Assembly (NCBI RefSeq): GCF_052115025.1
Contig: NZ_JBFRFW010000006.1
Location: 62,001-126,000 of the forward strand
Direction: 5' to 3'
From: Bradyrhizobium_A sp052115025
Lineage (GTDB): Bacteria > Pseudomonadota > Alphaproteobacteria > Rhizobiales > Xanthobacteraceae
DNA length: 64,000 bases
The position numbers and the translations under genes were made by a program. How positions within the stretch are numbered: the first letter of the stretch is position 1; each line of letters begins with the position of its first letter. The notes under the pieces are model-generated. The model was not told the DNA's origin. It worked only from the letters and a program-made list of their open reading frames with translations, and did not search any database. Positions 52,778-63,077 of this stretch are shown here, piece by piece.

Positions 52778-53068
52778 GGCGGTCTTTCAGATGGATGTTT
52801 CAGGCCGTGCAGGCGCCGCACGGGCACCACCGGACTCTCCCGCGCGGCATAGCTCCCCGGCGCCAGCAGCACAAGGGCGCTCGCCGCCATGGGGCGGCCC
52901 GCCGGGCTCGCGACGCCTCCGCCGCCGGATCGCGCCACAGGTTCCCACCCCACCGGCACCGGCCGCCAGGCCGCGCGCCACGGCACGCGCTGGACAGCCG
53001 ATCCCCTCGCCGATAGCTTCGTGCGCGGGGACAGGCACGCGCCGGATCGCCGTGCACGAGGGAGCATC

Positions 53069-53425
53069 ATGTCACTGCAGACCACCGACAACACCACATC
53101 ACCACGCACCTGGGCGCTCGTCGTCTGGGGCCTTTTCATCGCCTCGTATTTTACCTTCACGCTGACGCTGATCGTCGCTGTCATCATCGCCTATGTGAAG
53201 CGCGGCGACCTCGCCGGTACGCCGTTCGCCTCGCACATGACCTCGGCGATCCGGACCTTCTGGATCAGCCTCGTCGTCGGCATCATCGGCGTCATCCTGC
53301 TGTTCGTCGGCATCGGCTTCATCATCCTCGGCGCCGCCGCGATCTGGCAGCTGTTCCGCGTCATCCGCGGCCTCATCCGCGCCCTCGACAGCCGCCCGAT
53401 CGACGATCCCGAAGGCTGGTTCTGA
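53069..53425 (+). CDS. DUF4870-like membrane protein
   Basis: The 118-residue protein has two to three membrane helices (about residues 16-42, 60-85 and possibly 78-100) with 'YVKRGDLAGTPFASHMTSAIRTFWISL', typical of the DUF4870/YgeA-like small membrane family (part shown: 'GTPFASHMTSAIRTFWISL'). It ends with 'ALDSRPIDDPEGWF'. ATG at 53069 follows a GGGAG site. No function is known. Confidence 0.8.
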   Translation: MSLQTTDNTTSPRTWALVVWGLFIASYFTFTLTLIVAVIIAYVKRGDLAGTPFASHMTSAIRTFWISLVVGIIGVILLFVGIGFIILGAAAIWQLFRVIRGLIRALDSRPIDDPEGWF

Positions 53426-53704
53426 CGAGAGGCGCCGGCCTCCCGATCGACAATCAGCGCTCGCCCGTTTCAAACGGCCGTTCGTCCAGGCTCGCGCCAT
53501 CGCACTGACATGCGGCGGCGGTAGAAAAGCGCGTGCGCCGAAGGCAAGGAGATGCGCGGCACCGGGCCATGGCTGTTCGATCCAACTTCGAATCTCGTCC
53601 CGCCCCCTGCGTCATTGCCGGGCACGCGGAAGACATGAAAACGCTCGCCGAATTCAGCCGCGGAACACTTTCTAGCCCAAACCTCAGCAGCCCGGGAGCC
53701 CACC

Positions 53705-54553
53705 ATGTCCGTGTTCCGCCTGACCCAGATCACCGACACCCATCTCAGCCCGCGCTTTCCCGCGTTCACACAGAACTTCGACCGTGTCGCCGCACATCTC
53801 GATGCGACGCGGCCGGACCTCGTGATCAACACCGGCGACCTCGCCTTCGACGGCCCCGACCGTCCCGACGATCTCGCCTTCGCCCGCGCGCGCCATGACA
53901 CGCTGCCGGTGGAGGTGCGCGTGCTGCCGGGCAATCACGACATCGGCGACAACCCGACCCTGGTCGGCGCACCGCTGCTGCAGCAGGCGACCGAGGAGGC
54001 GCGGCAGCGCTTCATCGCGACCTGCGGCGCCGATCGCTGGCGCTTCGACGCTGCCGGCTGGAGCTTCATCGGGCTGAATTCGCTGATCCTCAACACGGGC
54101 CTTGCGAGCGAAGCGGAGCAGCGCGACTGGCTCGCCGGCGAGCTCGCCACCGTGCGCGGCCGGCCACTGGCGCTGTTCCTGCACAAACCGCTGTTTCGCG
54201 ATACGCCGGACGATCCGGAGCTTGCGGAGACCTCGTTCCGCTATGTGCCGTTGCCGGCGCGCAGCGATCTCATCGCGATGCTGAACAGTGTCGACCTGCG
54301 CCTCGTCGCCTGCGGCCATGTCCACCAGCGCCGCGACGTCATGCTCGCCGGCGTGCGCCACATCTGGGCGCCATCAGCCGCCTTCATCATCCGCTCCGAC
54401 GAAAAACAGGAGCCGATCGGCGTCAAGGAGGTCGGCCTGGTCGAATACGCCTTCACGCCCGATCACGTCGAGGTGCACCACCTGCGCGCGGCGGGCCAGG
54501 TCGATATTGATCTGGCGACAGTCGACCTCTCCGCCACGCAAGCCAGCGCATGA
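53705..54553 (+). CDS. Calcineurin-like metallophosphoesterase (CpdA-like)
   Basis: The 282-residue protein carries the metal-binding motifs 'ITDTHLSPRF', 'LVINTGDLAFDGPD', 'VLPGNHDIGD', 'LFLHKPLF' and 'VACGHVHQRR', in the order found in class III cyclic nucleotide phosphodiesterases and related phosphoesterases. It should bind two metal ions. The substrate cannot be read from the sequence; cAMP or a phospholipid-type ester are options. It stands alone with a palindromic repeat downstream. Confidence 0.9.
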   Translation: MSVFRLTQITDTHLSPRFPAFTQNFDRVAAHLDATRPDLVINTGDLAFDGPDRPDDLAFARARHDTLPVEVRVLPGNHDIGDNPTLVGAPLLQQATEEARQRFIATCGADRWRFDAAGWSFIGLNSLILNTGLASEAEQRDWLAGELATVRGRPLALFLHKPLFRDTPDDPELAETSFRYVPLPARSDLIAMLNSVDLRLVACGHVHQRRDVMLAGVRHIWAPSAAFIIRSDEKQEPIGVKEVGLVEYAFTPDHVEVHHLRAAGQVDIDLATVDLSATQASA

Positions 54554-54590
54554 TGATTGAGAGTTATGTCATCCATCACGACTTTCTCTG

Positions 54591-54614
54591 TCGTGGCCGG
54601 GCTTGTCCCGGCCA
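54591..54614. repeat. Palindromic intergenic repeat (GGCCGGG family)
   Basis: GTGGCCGGGCTTGTCCCGGCCAC is an almost perfect palindrome after the phosphoesterase gene (positions 54592 onward), a relative of the one at 50469. It could work as a terminator-like hairpin for the convergent transcripts. Confidence 0.7.
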
Positions 54615-54744
54615 CCCCGCTCAGGGACGCACTGCCCTCCTTATCGGGGTCGCCGGGAGACCTGTCGTTGCTTTTCGAGTCAGACGCTCAAAGATGACGG
54701 ATGATAGTTCAACCTGAACTCGCCCCGCTTTTGCGTCGTAATCG

Positions 54745-55776
54745 TCACACCTTATCCGGTCCGATCCGCACCAGCTGCTTGCCGAAGTTCTTGCCCTTCA
54801 GGAGCCCGATGAAAGCCTCCGGCGCGCTGGCGAGACCCTCGGTGACGAACTCGCGATACTTGATCTTGCCCTCGCGCACCCACTGCGACATGTCGCGCAG
54901 GAAATCGCCATGGAGCGCTGCGAAGTCGCGGACGATGAAGCCGCGCAGCGTCAGCCGCTTCACCAGCACGGCGCGCATCAGGGCCGGCGCCCGGTTCGGC
55001 CCCGGGGCATCGCCGGTCAGCGCGTTATAGTCGGCGATCAGGCCGCACACCGGCACACGCGCGAACGGGTTGAGGCGCGGCAGCACCGCGTCCCACACCT
55101 TGCCGCCGACGTTCTCGAAATAGACGTCGATGCCCTTCGGACAGGCTTCCTTGAGCTTCGCCGCAAGATCGGGATCACGATGATCGAGGCAGGCATCGAA
55201 GCCGAGCTCCTCGGTGACATAGCGGCACTTGTCGGCGCCGCCGGCGATGCCGATCGCCCGAGCGCCCTTGATCCTGGCGATCTGGCCGACCGCCGAGCCG
55301 ACCGCGCCGGACGCCGCGGCCACCACCACCGTCTCGCCGGGCTGTGGCTTGCCGATTTCCAGAAGGCCCGTGTAGGCGGTCATGCCGGGCATGCCGAGCA
55401 CGCCGACGGCGGTCGAGATCGGCGCCAGCGCCGGATCGATCTTGCGCAGCCCCCTGGCGTCGACGACGGCGTGGGTCTGCCAGCCGCTGTGCGCCAGCAC
55501 GATGTCGCCCTTGCTGAACTTGTCGCTGTTGGAGGCGATGACCTCCGCCACCGTGCCACCCTCCATCACGCCGCCGATCTCGACCGGCGCGGCATAGGAG
55601 GGCCCCTCGCTCATGCGCCCGCGCATGTAGGGATCGAGCGACAGCCAGATCGTGCGCAGCAGCACCTGGCCCTCGCCCGGCGTCGGCAGCGGTCCGCTTT
55701 CGAGGCGGAAGTCCGTGGCCTTCGGTTCTCCGACGGGACGGGCGGCAAGGACGATGCGCTGGGATTCGCTGGACAT
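54745..55776 (-). CDS. NADP-dependent oxidoreductase, medium-chain zinc-independent (CurA-like)
   Basis: The 343-residue protein begins 'SSESQRIVLAARPVGEP' and has 'LLRTIWLSLDPYMRGRM', the nucleotide-binding loop 'VVVAAASGAVGSAVGQIARI', 'DVYFENVGGKVWDAVLPRL' and 'GFIVRDFAALHGDFL'. This places it with leukotriene B4 12-hydroxydehydrogenase/curcumin reductase-like enzymes that reduce activated double bonds with NADPH. ATG at 55776 has AGGAGGAAG upstream. It is divergent from the COG0523 GTPase gene, separated by 266 bases that contain the Zur-type site. Confidence 0.92.
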   Translation of the reverse strand: MSSESQRIVLAARPVGEPKATDFRLESGPLPTPGEGQVLLRTIWLSLDPYMRGRMSEGPSYAAPVEIGGVMEGGTVAEVIASNSDKFSKGDIVLAHSGWQTHAVVDARGLRKIDPALAPISTAVGVLGMPGMTAYTGLLEIGKPQPGETVVVAAASGAVGSAVGQIARIKGARAIGIAGGADKCRYVTEELGFDACLDHRDPDLAAKLKEACPKGIDVYFENVGGKVWDAVLPRLNPFARVPVCGLIADYNALTGDAPGPNRAPALMRAVLVKRLTLRGFIVRDFAALHGDFLRDMSQWVREGKIKYREFVTEGLASAPEAFIGLLKGKNFGKQLVRIGPDKV

Positions 55777-56007
55777 CGGATGTCTTCCTCCTGGTTGGCT
55801 GCGCTTGGCGCGCGGGCGGCGACGATGCCGCTTCGCTCCCTGATTAGGGGCGCGCGCCGCCGCGGGGCAAGAGGTCACGGGGGTCATGCGACCCATGCCG
55901 GATCTTTCCGCGGCCGGCGCGACGCCGGCCTGCCGCGCGCCGGAATGTGTGGGGGACATCCGCCGCCCATTTCCCTGCCCCGCCCTGTTGCTGCCTCAAT
56001 TTACACT

Positions 56008-56027
56008 TGTTATGTTATAACATAACA
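56008..56027. promoter_or_regulatory. Perfect Zur-type operator
   Basis: TGTTATGTTATAACATAACA is a perfect 20-base palindrome, closely matching the Zur box of Alphaproteobacteria, which has an ATGTTATAACAT-like core. It ends 15 bases before the start codon of the COG0523 gene, so bound repressor would block transcription when zinc is sufficient. Confidence 0.85.
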
Positions 56028-56042
56028 TATTAAGGCCATCCC

Positions 56043-57254
56043 ATGAAGCGTCTGCCCGTCACGGTGCTCTCCGGCTTTCTCGGCGCCGGCAAGACCAGCC
56101 TGCTCAACCATGTCCTGCTCAACCGCGAGGGCTTGCGCGTCGCCGTCATCGTCAACGACATGAGCGAGGTCAACATCGACGCCGCGCTGGTGCGCGATGG
56201 CGGCGCCGAGCTCAGGCACCAGGAAGAACGGCTGGTCGAGATGTCGAACGGCTGCATCTGCTGCAGCCTGCGCGACGATCTTCTGGTCGAGGTCGAGCGT
56301 CTCGCGCGCGAGGACCGCTTCGACTACCTGCTGATCGAGTCCACCGGGATCTCCGAGCCGATGCCGGTGGCGGCGACCTTCGCGTTCGAGGACGAGGCCG
56401 GCAAGACACTGTCCACCCTCGCGCGCCTCGACACCATGGTGACGGTGGTCGACGCCCTCAACTTCACCCGCGACTACATCTCGGCGGACATGCTCGCCGA
56501 CCGCAACGAGGTCGCCGGCGAGAGCGACACCCGCGCAGTGGCCGAGCTGCTCGCCGAGCAGGTCGAGTTCGCCGACGTCATCGTCGTCAACAAGACCGAT
56601 CTCGTCACCTCGGTCGAACGCGCGTTTCTGGTCAACGTGCTGACGCGCCTCAATCCTTCGGCCGAGCTGGTGTTCACGGAGTTCGGCAAGGCGCCGCTCG
56701 ACCGCATCCTCAACACCCACCGCTTCTCCTACGACAAGGCAAGCCAGTCCGCCGGCTGGCTCAAGGAGTTGCAGGGACAAGGCCACACGCCGGAGACCGA
56801 GGACTACGGCTTCTGGAGTTTTGTCTACCGCAGCCGCCGCCCGTTCCACCCCGAGCGCTTCCACCGCTTCCTCACCGCGCAGTGGCAGGGCGTGATCCGC
56901 GCCAAGGGCTTCTTCTGGCTGGCGTCGCGCATGGACTTCGCCGGCTCGATGTCGCGCGCCGGCCAGATCGTGCGGCACGAGCCCGCCGGCGTGTGGTGGT
57001 CGGCGACGCCGCGCGAGCGTTGGCCCGCGGACGCCGACTGGCGCGCCGGCGTGCTCGCCAACTGGACCGAACCCTACGGCGACCGCCGCCAGGAGCTGGT
57101 GTTCATCGGCACGCCGCAGATGGAGAAGGACGAGACCATCGCCGCCCTCGACGCCTGCCTGCTCACCGGCGCCGAGATGGCGCTCGGGCCCAAGCGCTGG
57201 ACGGGCCTCCGCGACCCCTTCCCCGGCTGGCGTCGCGGCGCCGGCGCGGCGTGA
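56043..57254 (+). CDS. COG0523/CobW GTPase, zinc-responsive metallochaperone
   Basis: The 403-residue protein has Walker A 'VLSGFLGAGKTSLLNHVL', the metal-binding CxCC motif in 'SNGCICCSLRDDLL', 'LLIESTGISEPMPVA' and the G4 motif 'VVNKTDLV'. A C-terminal CobW_C domain follows ('FWSFVYRSRRPFHPERF', 'GFFWLASRMDFAG'). Members under Zur control (ZigA/ZagA/ZNG-like) supply zinc to client enzymes during zinc shortage. The Zur-type site directly upstream strongly supports that role. Confidence 0.94.
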   Translation: MKRLPVTVLSGFLGAGKTSLLNHVLLNREGLRVAVIVNDMSEVNIDAALVRDGGAELRHQEERLVEMSNGCICCSLRDDLLVEVERLAREDRFDYLLIESTGISEPMPVAATFAFEDEAGKTLSTLARLDTMVTVVDALNFTRDYISADMLADRNEVAGESDTRAVAELLAEQVEFADVIVVNKTDLVTSVERAFLVNVLTRLNPSAELVFTEFGKAPLDRILNTHRFSYDKASQSAGWLKELQGQGHTPETEDYGFWSFVYRSRRPFHPERFHRFLTAQWQGVIRAKGFFWLASRMDFAGSMSRAGQIVRHEPAGVWWSATPRERWPADADWRAGVLANWTEPYGDRRQELVFIGTPQMEKDETIAALDACLLTGAEMALGPKRWTGLRDPFPGWRRGAGAA

Positions 57255-57521
57255 TCGTGGGCGCGGACTTCCATGCATCTCGACGCACCTGCACAGACGT
57301 CGCGCACCGGCCGTGTGGCTCGCGGCTTGGCTGTCCCTGACAACCAGATGGAGCCGCCATGATGACATGGCGGCAAATGCCGGATGAACTGGCGGGCAAC
57401 GGGGCACGATCGCATCCGGGGCGCCGGCCTCGCGCTGGCGCCGCGCATTCGCCGCTTTCATCCGCTCACTGTGCTATCATCAGCACGCGCGGCGGTATTG
57501 AGGACGCATAATGGGGGACGC

Positions 57522-57752
57522 ATGACCAACAATCTGCTCGGCGAACTGCTCGCCGCCCTGCTGCGTGCGCCCGACTACACGCCGCAAGCGCAGCAGGAGC
57601 CCAAGCGCCAATCCCCTCGACAATCCACCTGGCGCGTGATGTCCGCCGCCGACCTGCCGCGCGAGGGCCGCCATTTCACCTGCGGCGACGACTGCGGCTG
57701 CACGCCGGCGGCCGGGCTACGGTACAGGCCGAAAGGTGACGGCGAGGCCTGA
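57522..57752 (+). CDS. Small cysteine-containing protein, unknown
   Basis: The 76-residue protein 'MTNNLLGELLAALLRAPDY...' has a hydrophobic N-terminal helix, a basic proline/glutamine-rich middle and 'FTCGDDCGCTPAAG', whose three cysteines could bind a metal. It stands 267 bases after the COG0523 gene and is followed by repeats. A GGACGC stretch before the ATG is a weak ribosome-binding site. I do not recognise a family. Confidence 0.55.
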   Translation: MTNNLLGELLAALLRAPDYTPQAQQEPKRQSPRQSTWRVMSAADLPREGRHFTCGDDCGCTPAAGLRYRPKGDGEA

Positions 57753-57785
57753 GCGGCTTCGTCAGAACGAAACGCGGATGTTAGC

Positions 57786-57926
57786 CCTCAGGGTGAGAAG
57801 CGCGGCAACGCCGCGCGTCTCGAACCATGAGGCCCCGCCTCGGTTCAGGCCATGCTGGTCGTCACGCGTTGAAGCGCGGTGGCCTCGCCCTTCGAGACGC
57901 CCGCTGCGCGGGCTCCTCAGGGTGGG
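57786..57926. repeat. Composite palindromic repeat, copy A
   Basis: The left half CCCTCAGGGTGAGAAGCG with GGCAACGCCGCGCG and CTCGAACCATGAGGCC is followed about 45 bases later by the right half GGCCTCGCCCTTCGAGACG, CCCGCTGCGCGGG and CTCCTCAGGGTG. The same two-part layout recurs at 58102-58247 and 62903-63015. Confidence 0.8.
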
Positions 57927-58101
57927 GGAAAGGCACAGCGCGTGGCAAGCTTGCGCGGGTCAAACCCGCGCATGACGGCGATACAAGCGGAAACGCATCA
58001 CTTCATTCAGCGTCATGGCCGGGCAGCGCGATCCGTCTTCGACGGATCGCCAGGACGCGGGTCTCCCGGCCATCCACGTCTTCCAGCAATTGCCATACCA
58101 T

Positions 58102-58247
58102 CCCCTCATGGTGAGGAGCACGGCAACGCCGTGCGTCTCGAACCATGAGGCCATCGCCTCAGCCCAGGCCGTGCTGATCCGCTACACGTTGAGACGCCGT
58201 GGCCTCGCCCTTCGAGACGCCCGCTAATGCGGGCTCCTCAGGATGAA
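58102..58247. repeat. Composite palindromic repeat, copy B
   Basis: CCCCTCATGGTGAGGAGC, GGCAACGCC, CTCGAACCATGAGGCC, then GGCCTCGCCCTTCGAGACG and GCGGGCTCCTCAGGATGA. The layout is that of copy A, including the spacer of about 45 bases. Confidence 0.8.
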
Positions 58248-58308
58248 GAGAAAGGCACCACGCAGCAAGCTGGATGCGCGGGTCGAGCCCGAGATCGCCT
58301 GAAAACGA

Positions 58309-58335
58309 GCATGCCCGGCACAAGGCCGGGCATGA
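58309..58335. repeat. Palindromic intergenic repeat (GGCCGGG family)
   Basis: The arms CATGCCCGGC and GCCGGGCATG flank a four- to five-base loop, in the gap after guaB. It resembles the repeats at 50469 and 54591 and could terminate guaB transcription. Confidence 0.65.
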
Positions 58336-58400
58336 CGGAGAAGATTGCAAGGTGTGTACGTGACGTGAAAGCCTGACGATGGCGTCGCCACCCGCCGCCC

Positions 58401-59894
<1,494 letters not shown>

Positions 59895-60315
59895 TGCCAA
59901 CTCCTCTGGCGGCGCACGCCGCAAAAATCCTTCGGGAAAGACGGATTGATCGCCGGCACCTGGCACCGCGCTCGAATCGTCGCCCTTCTTTGGGGTTGGC
60001 GGTGGTCGATAGCATGGCAGCATGACGATTCAAAGAGCCTCATCCCCCGTTCACAGGCGCTTTTTGGGTATGGCTCGTCTGCGGCCGGGCCAGGCCTCCC
60101 GCGACGGTTGCGGCAAAGCGCAAAACGCCATGATTTCAACGGCTTCCAAATACTGCTGGGCACCGGACTACGCCTCGGGGGCGCAAGCCGCCCCGCGGCC
60201 CGCGACGCCCCAAGGATTTGATTGACCAATCCGGGCGGTGGCCTATCAGACGGACAATGGAGTCCTTGCCGTTTTCGGCCATCTTGCAGCAGCCAACCGG
60301 GGTTCGACGTCACGC

Positions 60316-61788
60316 ATGCAGAAGGAACGCCTCATCCCCCTCATCGTGGCCACCGCGCTGTTCATGGAGAACATGGACTCCACGGTGATCGCCACCTCGC
60401 TGCCGGCGATCGCCGCCGACATCGGAACGAGCCCCCTGACGCTGAAGCTCGCCATCACCTCCTATCTCCTCTCGCTGGCAGTGTTCATTCCCGCGAGCGG
60501 CTGGACCGCGGACCGCTTTGGCGCCCGCACGGTGTTCAGCACCGCGATCGCGGTGTTCATGCTGGGCTCGATCGGCTGCGCGCTCTCCTCCTCCATCACC
60601 CAGTTCGTGTTCGCCCGCATCCTGCAGGGCATCGGCGGCGCGATGATGACCCCGGTTGGCCGCCTCGTGCTGGTGCGCTCGATCGACAAGAGCGCCCTTG
60701 TCAACGCCATGGCCTGGCTGACGACGCCGGCGCTGATCGGCCCGGTGATCGGCCCGCCGCTCGGCGGCTTCATCACCACCTACTTCTCCTGGCACTGGAT
60801 CTTCCTGATCAACATCCCGATCGGGCTGCTCGGCATTTTCATGGCGCAGCGCTACATCGACCCGATCCGCAGCGACCATCCCGAGCCGTTCGACCTCAAG
60901 GGGCTGATGCTTGCCGGCATCGGGCTCGCCGGCCTCGCCTTCGGCCTGTCGGTCGCCGGCCTCAACCTGCTGCCGTGGGAGGTGGTGATGCTGCTGATCG
61001 TCTGCGGCGCCATCTCGATGACGCTCTACGTCAAGCACGCCCGCGCGACCTCCTCGCCGGTGCTCGACTTCTCGCTGATGCGCCTCTCTACCATGCGCGC
61101 CAGCCTGATCGGCGGCTTCATGTTCCGCGTCGGCATCGGCGCACTGCCGTTCCTCCTGCCGCTCTTGATGCAGATCGGCTTCGGCCTGTCGCCGTTCAAG
61201 TCCGGCATGGTGACGTTCGGCTCAGCGGTCGGCGCCATGGGCATGAAGACGCTGGCGGCGCGCATCATCCGCGCCTTCGGCTTCCGCAACATCATGACGG
61301 TCAACGCCGTGGTCAGCGCCGCCTTCCTCGCCGCCTGCGCCATCTTCACGCCGGCAACGCCGCTGCTCTTGATCCTGATCATCCTGATCGTCGGTGGCTT
61401 CTTCCGCTCGCTGCAGTTCACCGCGATCAACACCATCGCCTATGCCGAGATCGACCAGGCGCAGCTCAGCCGCGCCACCACTATCGTCAGCGTCAACCAG
61501 CAGCTCGCCATCTCCGCCGGCGTCGCCATCGGCGCGTTCTCGGTCGAGAGCACCATGCTGCTACGCCATGCCACGACGCTGTCGGCGGAGGACTTCTGGC
61601 CGGCGTTCCTGGTGGTCGCCGCCATCACCGCGCTGTCGTCGATCATCTTCTACCAGCTGCCGCCGGACGCCGGCCACGAGATCTCCGGCCGCAAGGCCGC
61701 CGAGATCTCCAGCCGAAAGGGCGCAACCAAGGGTGTCGAGAAGAAAGCCAGCGAAGGCACTGCGGATGCCCGCGACCACAAGTTGTGA
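60316..61788 (+). CDS. DHA2-family MFS drug exporter (14-TM)
   Basis: The 490-residue protein has 14 predicted membrane helices and the MFS motifs 'GWTADRFGARTVF' (motif A), 'RILQGIGGAMMTPVGRLVLVRS' (part, motif B) and 'TPALIGPVIGPPLGGF' (motif C), typical of EmrB/QacA-type proton antiporters. The acidic residue in TM1 ('FMENMDSTV') fits this group. ATG at 60316 (MQKERL) was chosen. The C-terminal 35 residues are basic and disordered. It is divergent from guaB over a 420-base gap. Confidence 0.93.
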   Translation: MQKERLIPLIVATALFMENMDSTVIATSLPAIAADIGTSPLTLKLAITSYLLSLAVFIPASGWTADRFGARTVFSTAIAVFMLGSIGCALSSSITQFVFARILQGIGGAMMTPVGRLVLVRSIDKSALVNAMAWLTTPALIGPVIGPPLGGFITTYFSWHWIFLINIPIGLLGIFMAQRYIDPIRSDHPEPFDLKGLMLAGIGLAGLAFGLSVAGLNLLPWEVVMLLIVCGAISMTLYVKHARATSSPVLDFSLMRLSTMRASLIGGFMFRVGIGALPFLLPLLMQIGFGLSPFKSGMVTFGSAVGAMGMKTLAARIIRAFGFRNIMTVNAVVSAAFLAACAIFTPATPLLLILIILIVGGFFRSLQFTAINTIAYAEIDQAQLSRATTIVSVNQQLAISAGVAIGAFSVESTMLLRHATTLSAEDFWPAFLVVAAITALSSIIFYQLPPDAGHEISGRKAAEISSRKGATKGVEKKASEGTADARDHKL

Positions 61789-61831
61789 GGTGATTGAAGC
61801 CGAAGCTCGCTCAAACTGCGTCGCATTCTAT

Positions 61832-61882
61832 CTCCTCATGGCAAGGAGCGCGGCAAAGCCGCGCGTCTCGAACCATGAGGCC
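61832..61882. repeat. Composite palindromic repeat, left half only
   Basis: TCCTCATGGCAAGGAGCG, GGCAAAGCCGCGCG and CTCGAACCATGAGGCCC match the left half of copies A and B. The right half is missing or strongly changed. Confidence 0.75.
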
Positions 61883-61965
61883 CATGAGCTGCAACGCACG
61901 GGCCTCCTGTAGGGCGATTGACCGCTCTCCACGTCCCCCGAGCACAGCGTTTGAGATGTCGGTCG

Positions 61966-62064
61966 AGATTCCGGGTCTGGCCCTTCGGGCCATCCCGGAA
62001 TGACGGCTGCAAAGAGATGTCATTCCGGGGCACGCCGCAGGCGTAAACCCGGAATCTCTGCCTA
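61966..62064. repeat. ATTCCGG repeat pair
   Basis: GATTCCGGGTCTGG and CCATCCCGGAATGAC form one hairpin, then CATTCCGGGGCACGC and AACCCGGAATCTC form a second. Both belong to the family seen at 51310. Confidence 0.7.
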
Positions 62065-62117
62065 ACCGTTATCGAACGATCGTGTCGGAGGCCCGCCCTG
62101 ATCCCGGCGGAAACAGG

Positions 62118-62801
62118 CTACTCGGCCCGGCCGCGAAAGCCGGTCGCCAGCAGGTAGCGCTCGGAGGAATCCTGCCGGCTCGCCGCCGGCTTGACATGGC
62201 GGATCACGGCGAAGTCGCGCTTGAGCTCCGCCAGCAGCGAGGCATCCGCGCCGCTCTGGAACACCTTCGCCAGGAATGTGCCGCCGGGGTTGAGCACCTC
62301 CAGCGCGAACGCCGCGGCGCTCTCGACAATGCCGAGGATGCGCAGCTGGTCGGTCTTGCGATGGCCGGTGGTGTTGGGCGCCATGTCCGACATTACGACG
62401 TCGGCGCCGCCGCCGAGCATCTCGCGCAGCCGCGCCGGCGCCTCCTCGGCCATGAAGTCGAGCTGGGCGAAGTCCACGCCCGGAATTTCGGGCATCTCCA
62501 GCAGGTCGATCGCCACCACCTTGCCGCGGCCCTCGACGGAGCCGACCTTGCGCGCGGCGATCTGGCTCCAGCCGCCCGGGGCGGCGCCGAGGTCGATGAC
62601 CGCCTGGCCGCTCTTGAGCAGCTTGTACTTGTCGTCCATCTCCTTGAGCTTGTACGCCGCGCGCGAGCGATAGCCGTCGCGCTTGGCTTGCGCGACGTAC
62701 GGATCGTTGAGCTGGCGTTCGAGCCAGAGCTTTGAGGACAGCTTGCGCTTGCCGCCGGTCTTGACGGTGACGTGCAGCCGTCCGGTGTCATCCTTGGCCA
62801 T
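62118..62801 (-). CDS. rlmE: 23S rRNA (uridine-2'-O)-methyltransferase RlmE/FtsJ
   Basis: The 227-residue protein has 'WLERQLNDPYVAQAKRDGYRSRAAYKL' (part 'DPYVAQAKRDGYRSRAAYKL'), 'VIDLGAAPGGWSQIAA' (SAM motif), 'VVMSDMAPNTTGH' and 'LVKVFQSG'-like 'FLAKVFQSGADA'. The K-D-K-E catalytic set of RrmJ can be traced. It methylates U2552 of the 23S rRNA A-loop. It lies before the ppx-type gene on the same strand, as in many Rhizobiales. Confidence 0.95.
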   Translation of the reverse strand: MAKDDTGRLHVTVKTGGKRKLSSKLWLERQLNDPYVAQAKRDGYRSRAAYKLKEMDDKYKLLKSGQAVIDLGAAPGGWSQIAARKVGSVEGRGKVVAIDLLEMPEIPGVDFAQLDFMAEEAPARLREMLGGGADVVMSDMAPNTTGHRKTDQLRILGIVESAAAFALEVLNPGGTFLAKVFQSGADASLLAELKRDFAVIRHVKPAASRQDSSERYLLATGFRGRAE

Positions 62802-62902
62802 GATGGGATGCCTCTAACAGAGCCGCGCCGCCCTGGCCAGAGCGGCGGACGAGGGTCAAAANCACGAACGAGGGTCAAAATCGTTCGCTCCATCGCATTC
62901 TA

Positions 62903-63015
62903 TCCCCTCATGGGGAGGAGCGCGGCAAGGCCGCGCGTCTCGAACCATGAGGCCAATGAGCCGTACGGGCCTCATCCTTCGAGACGCCCGCTGCGCGGGC
63001 TCCTCAGGATGAGGG
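62903..63015. repeat. Composite palindromic repeat, copy C
   Basis: CCCCTCATGGGGAGGAGC, GGCAAGGCCGCGCG, CTCGAACCATGAGGCC, then CCTTCGAGACGCCCGCT and GCGGGCTCCTCAGGATGAG. Here the two halves are closer (about 20 bases). An undetermined base (n) lies just upstream at about 62862. Confidence 0.8.
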
Positions 63016-63077
63016 TTAAGGTTGGCGCTGACTTAGCTCGGTCGATTGGCAAAGCTTGAGCGAGTTGTGCCGTCAGC

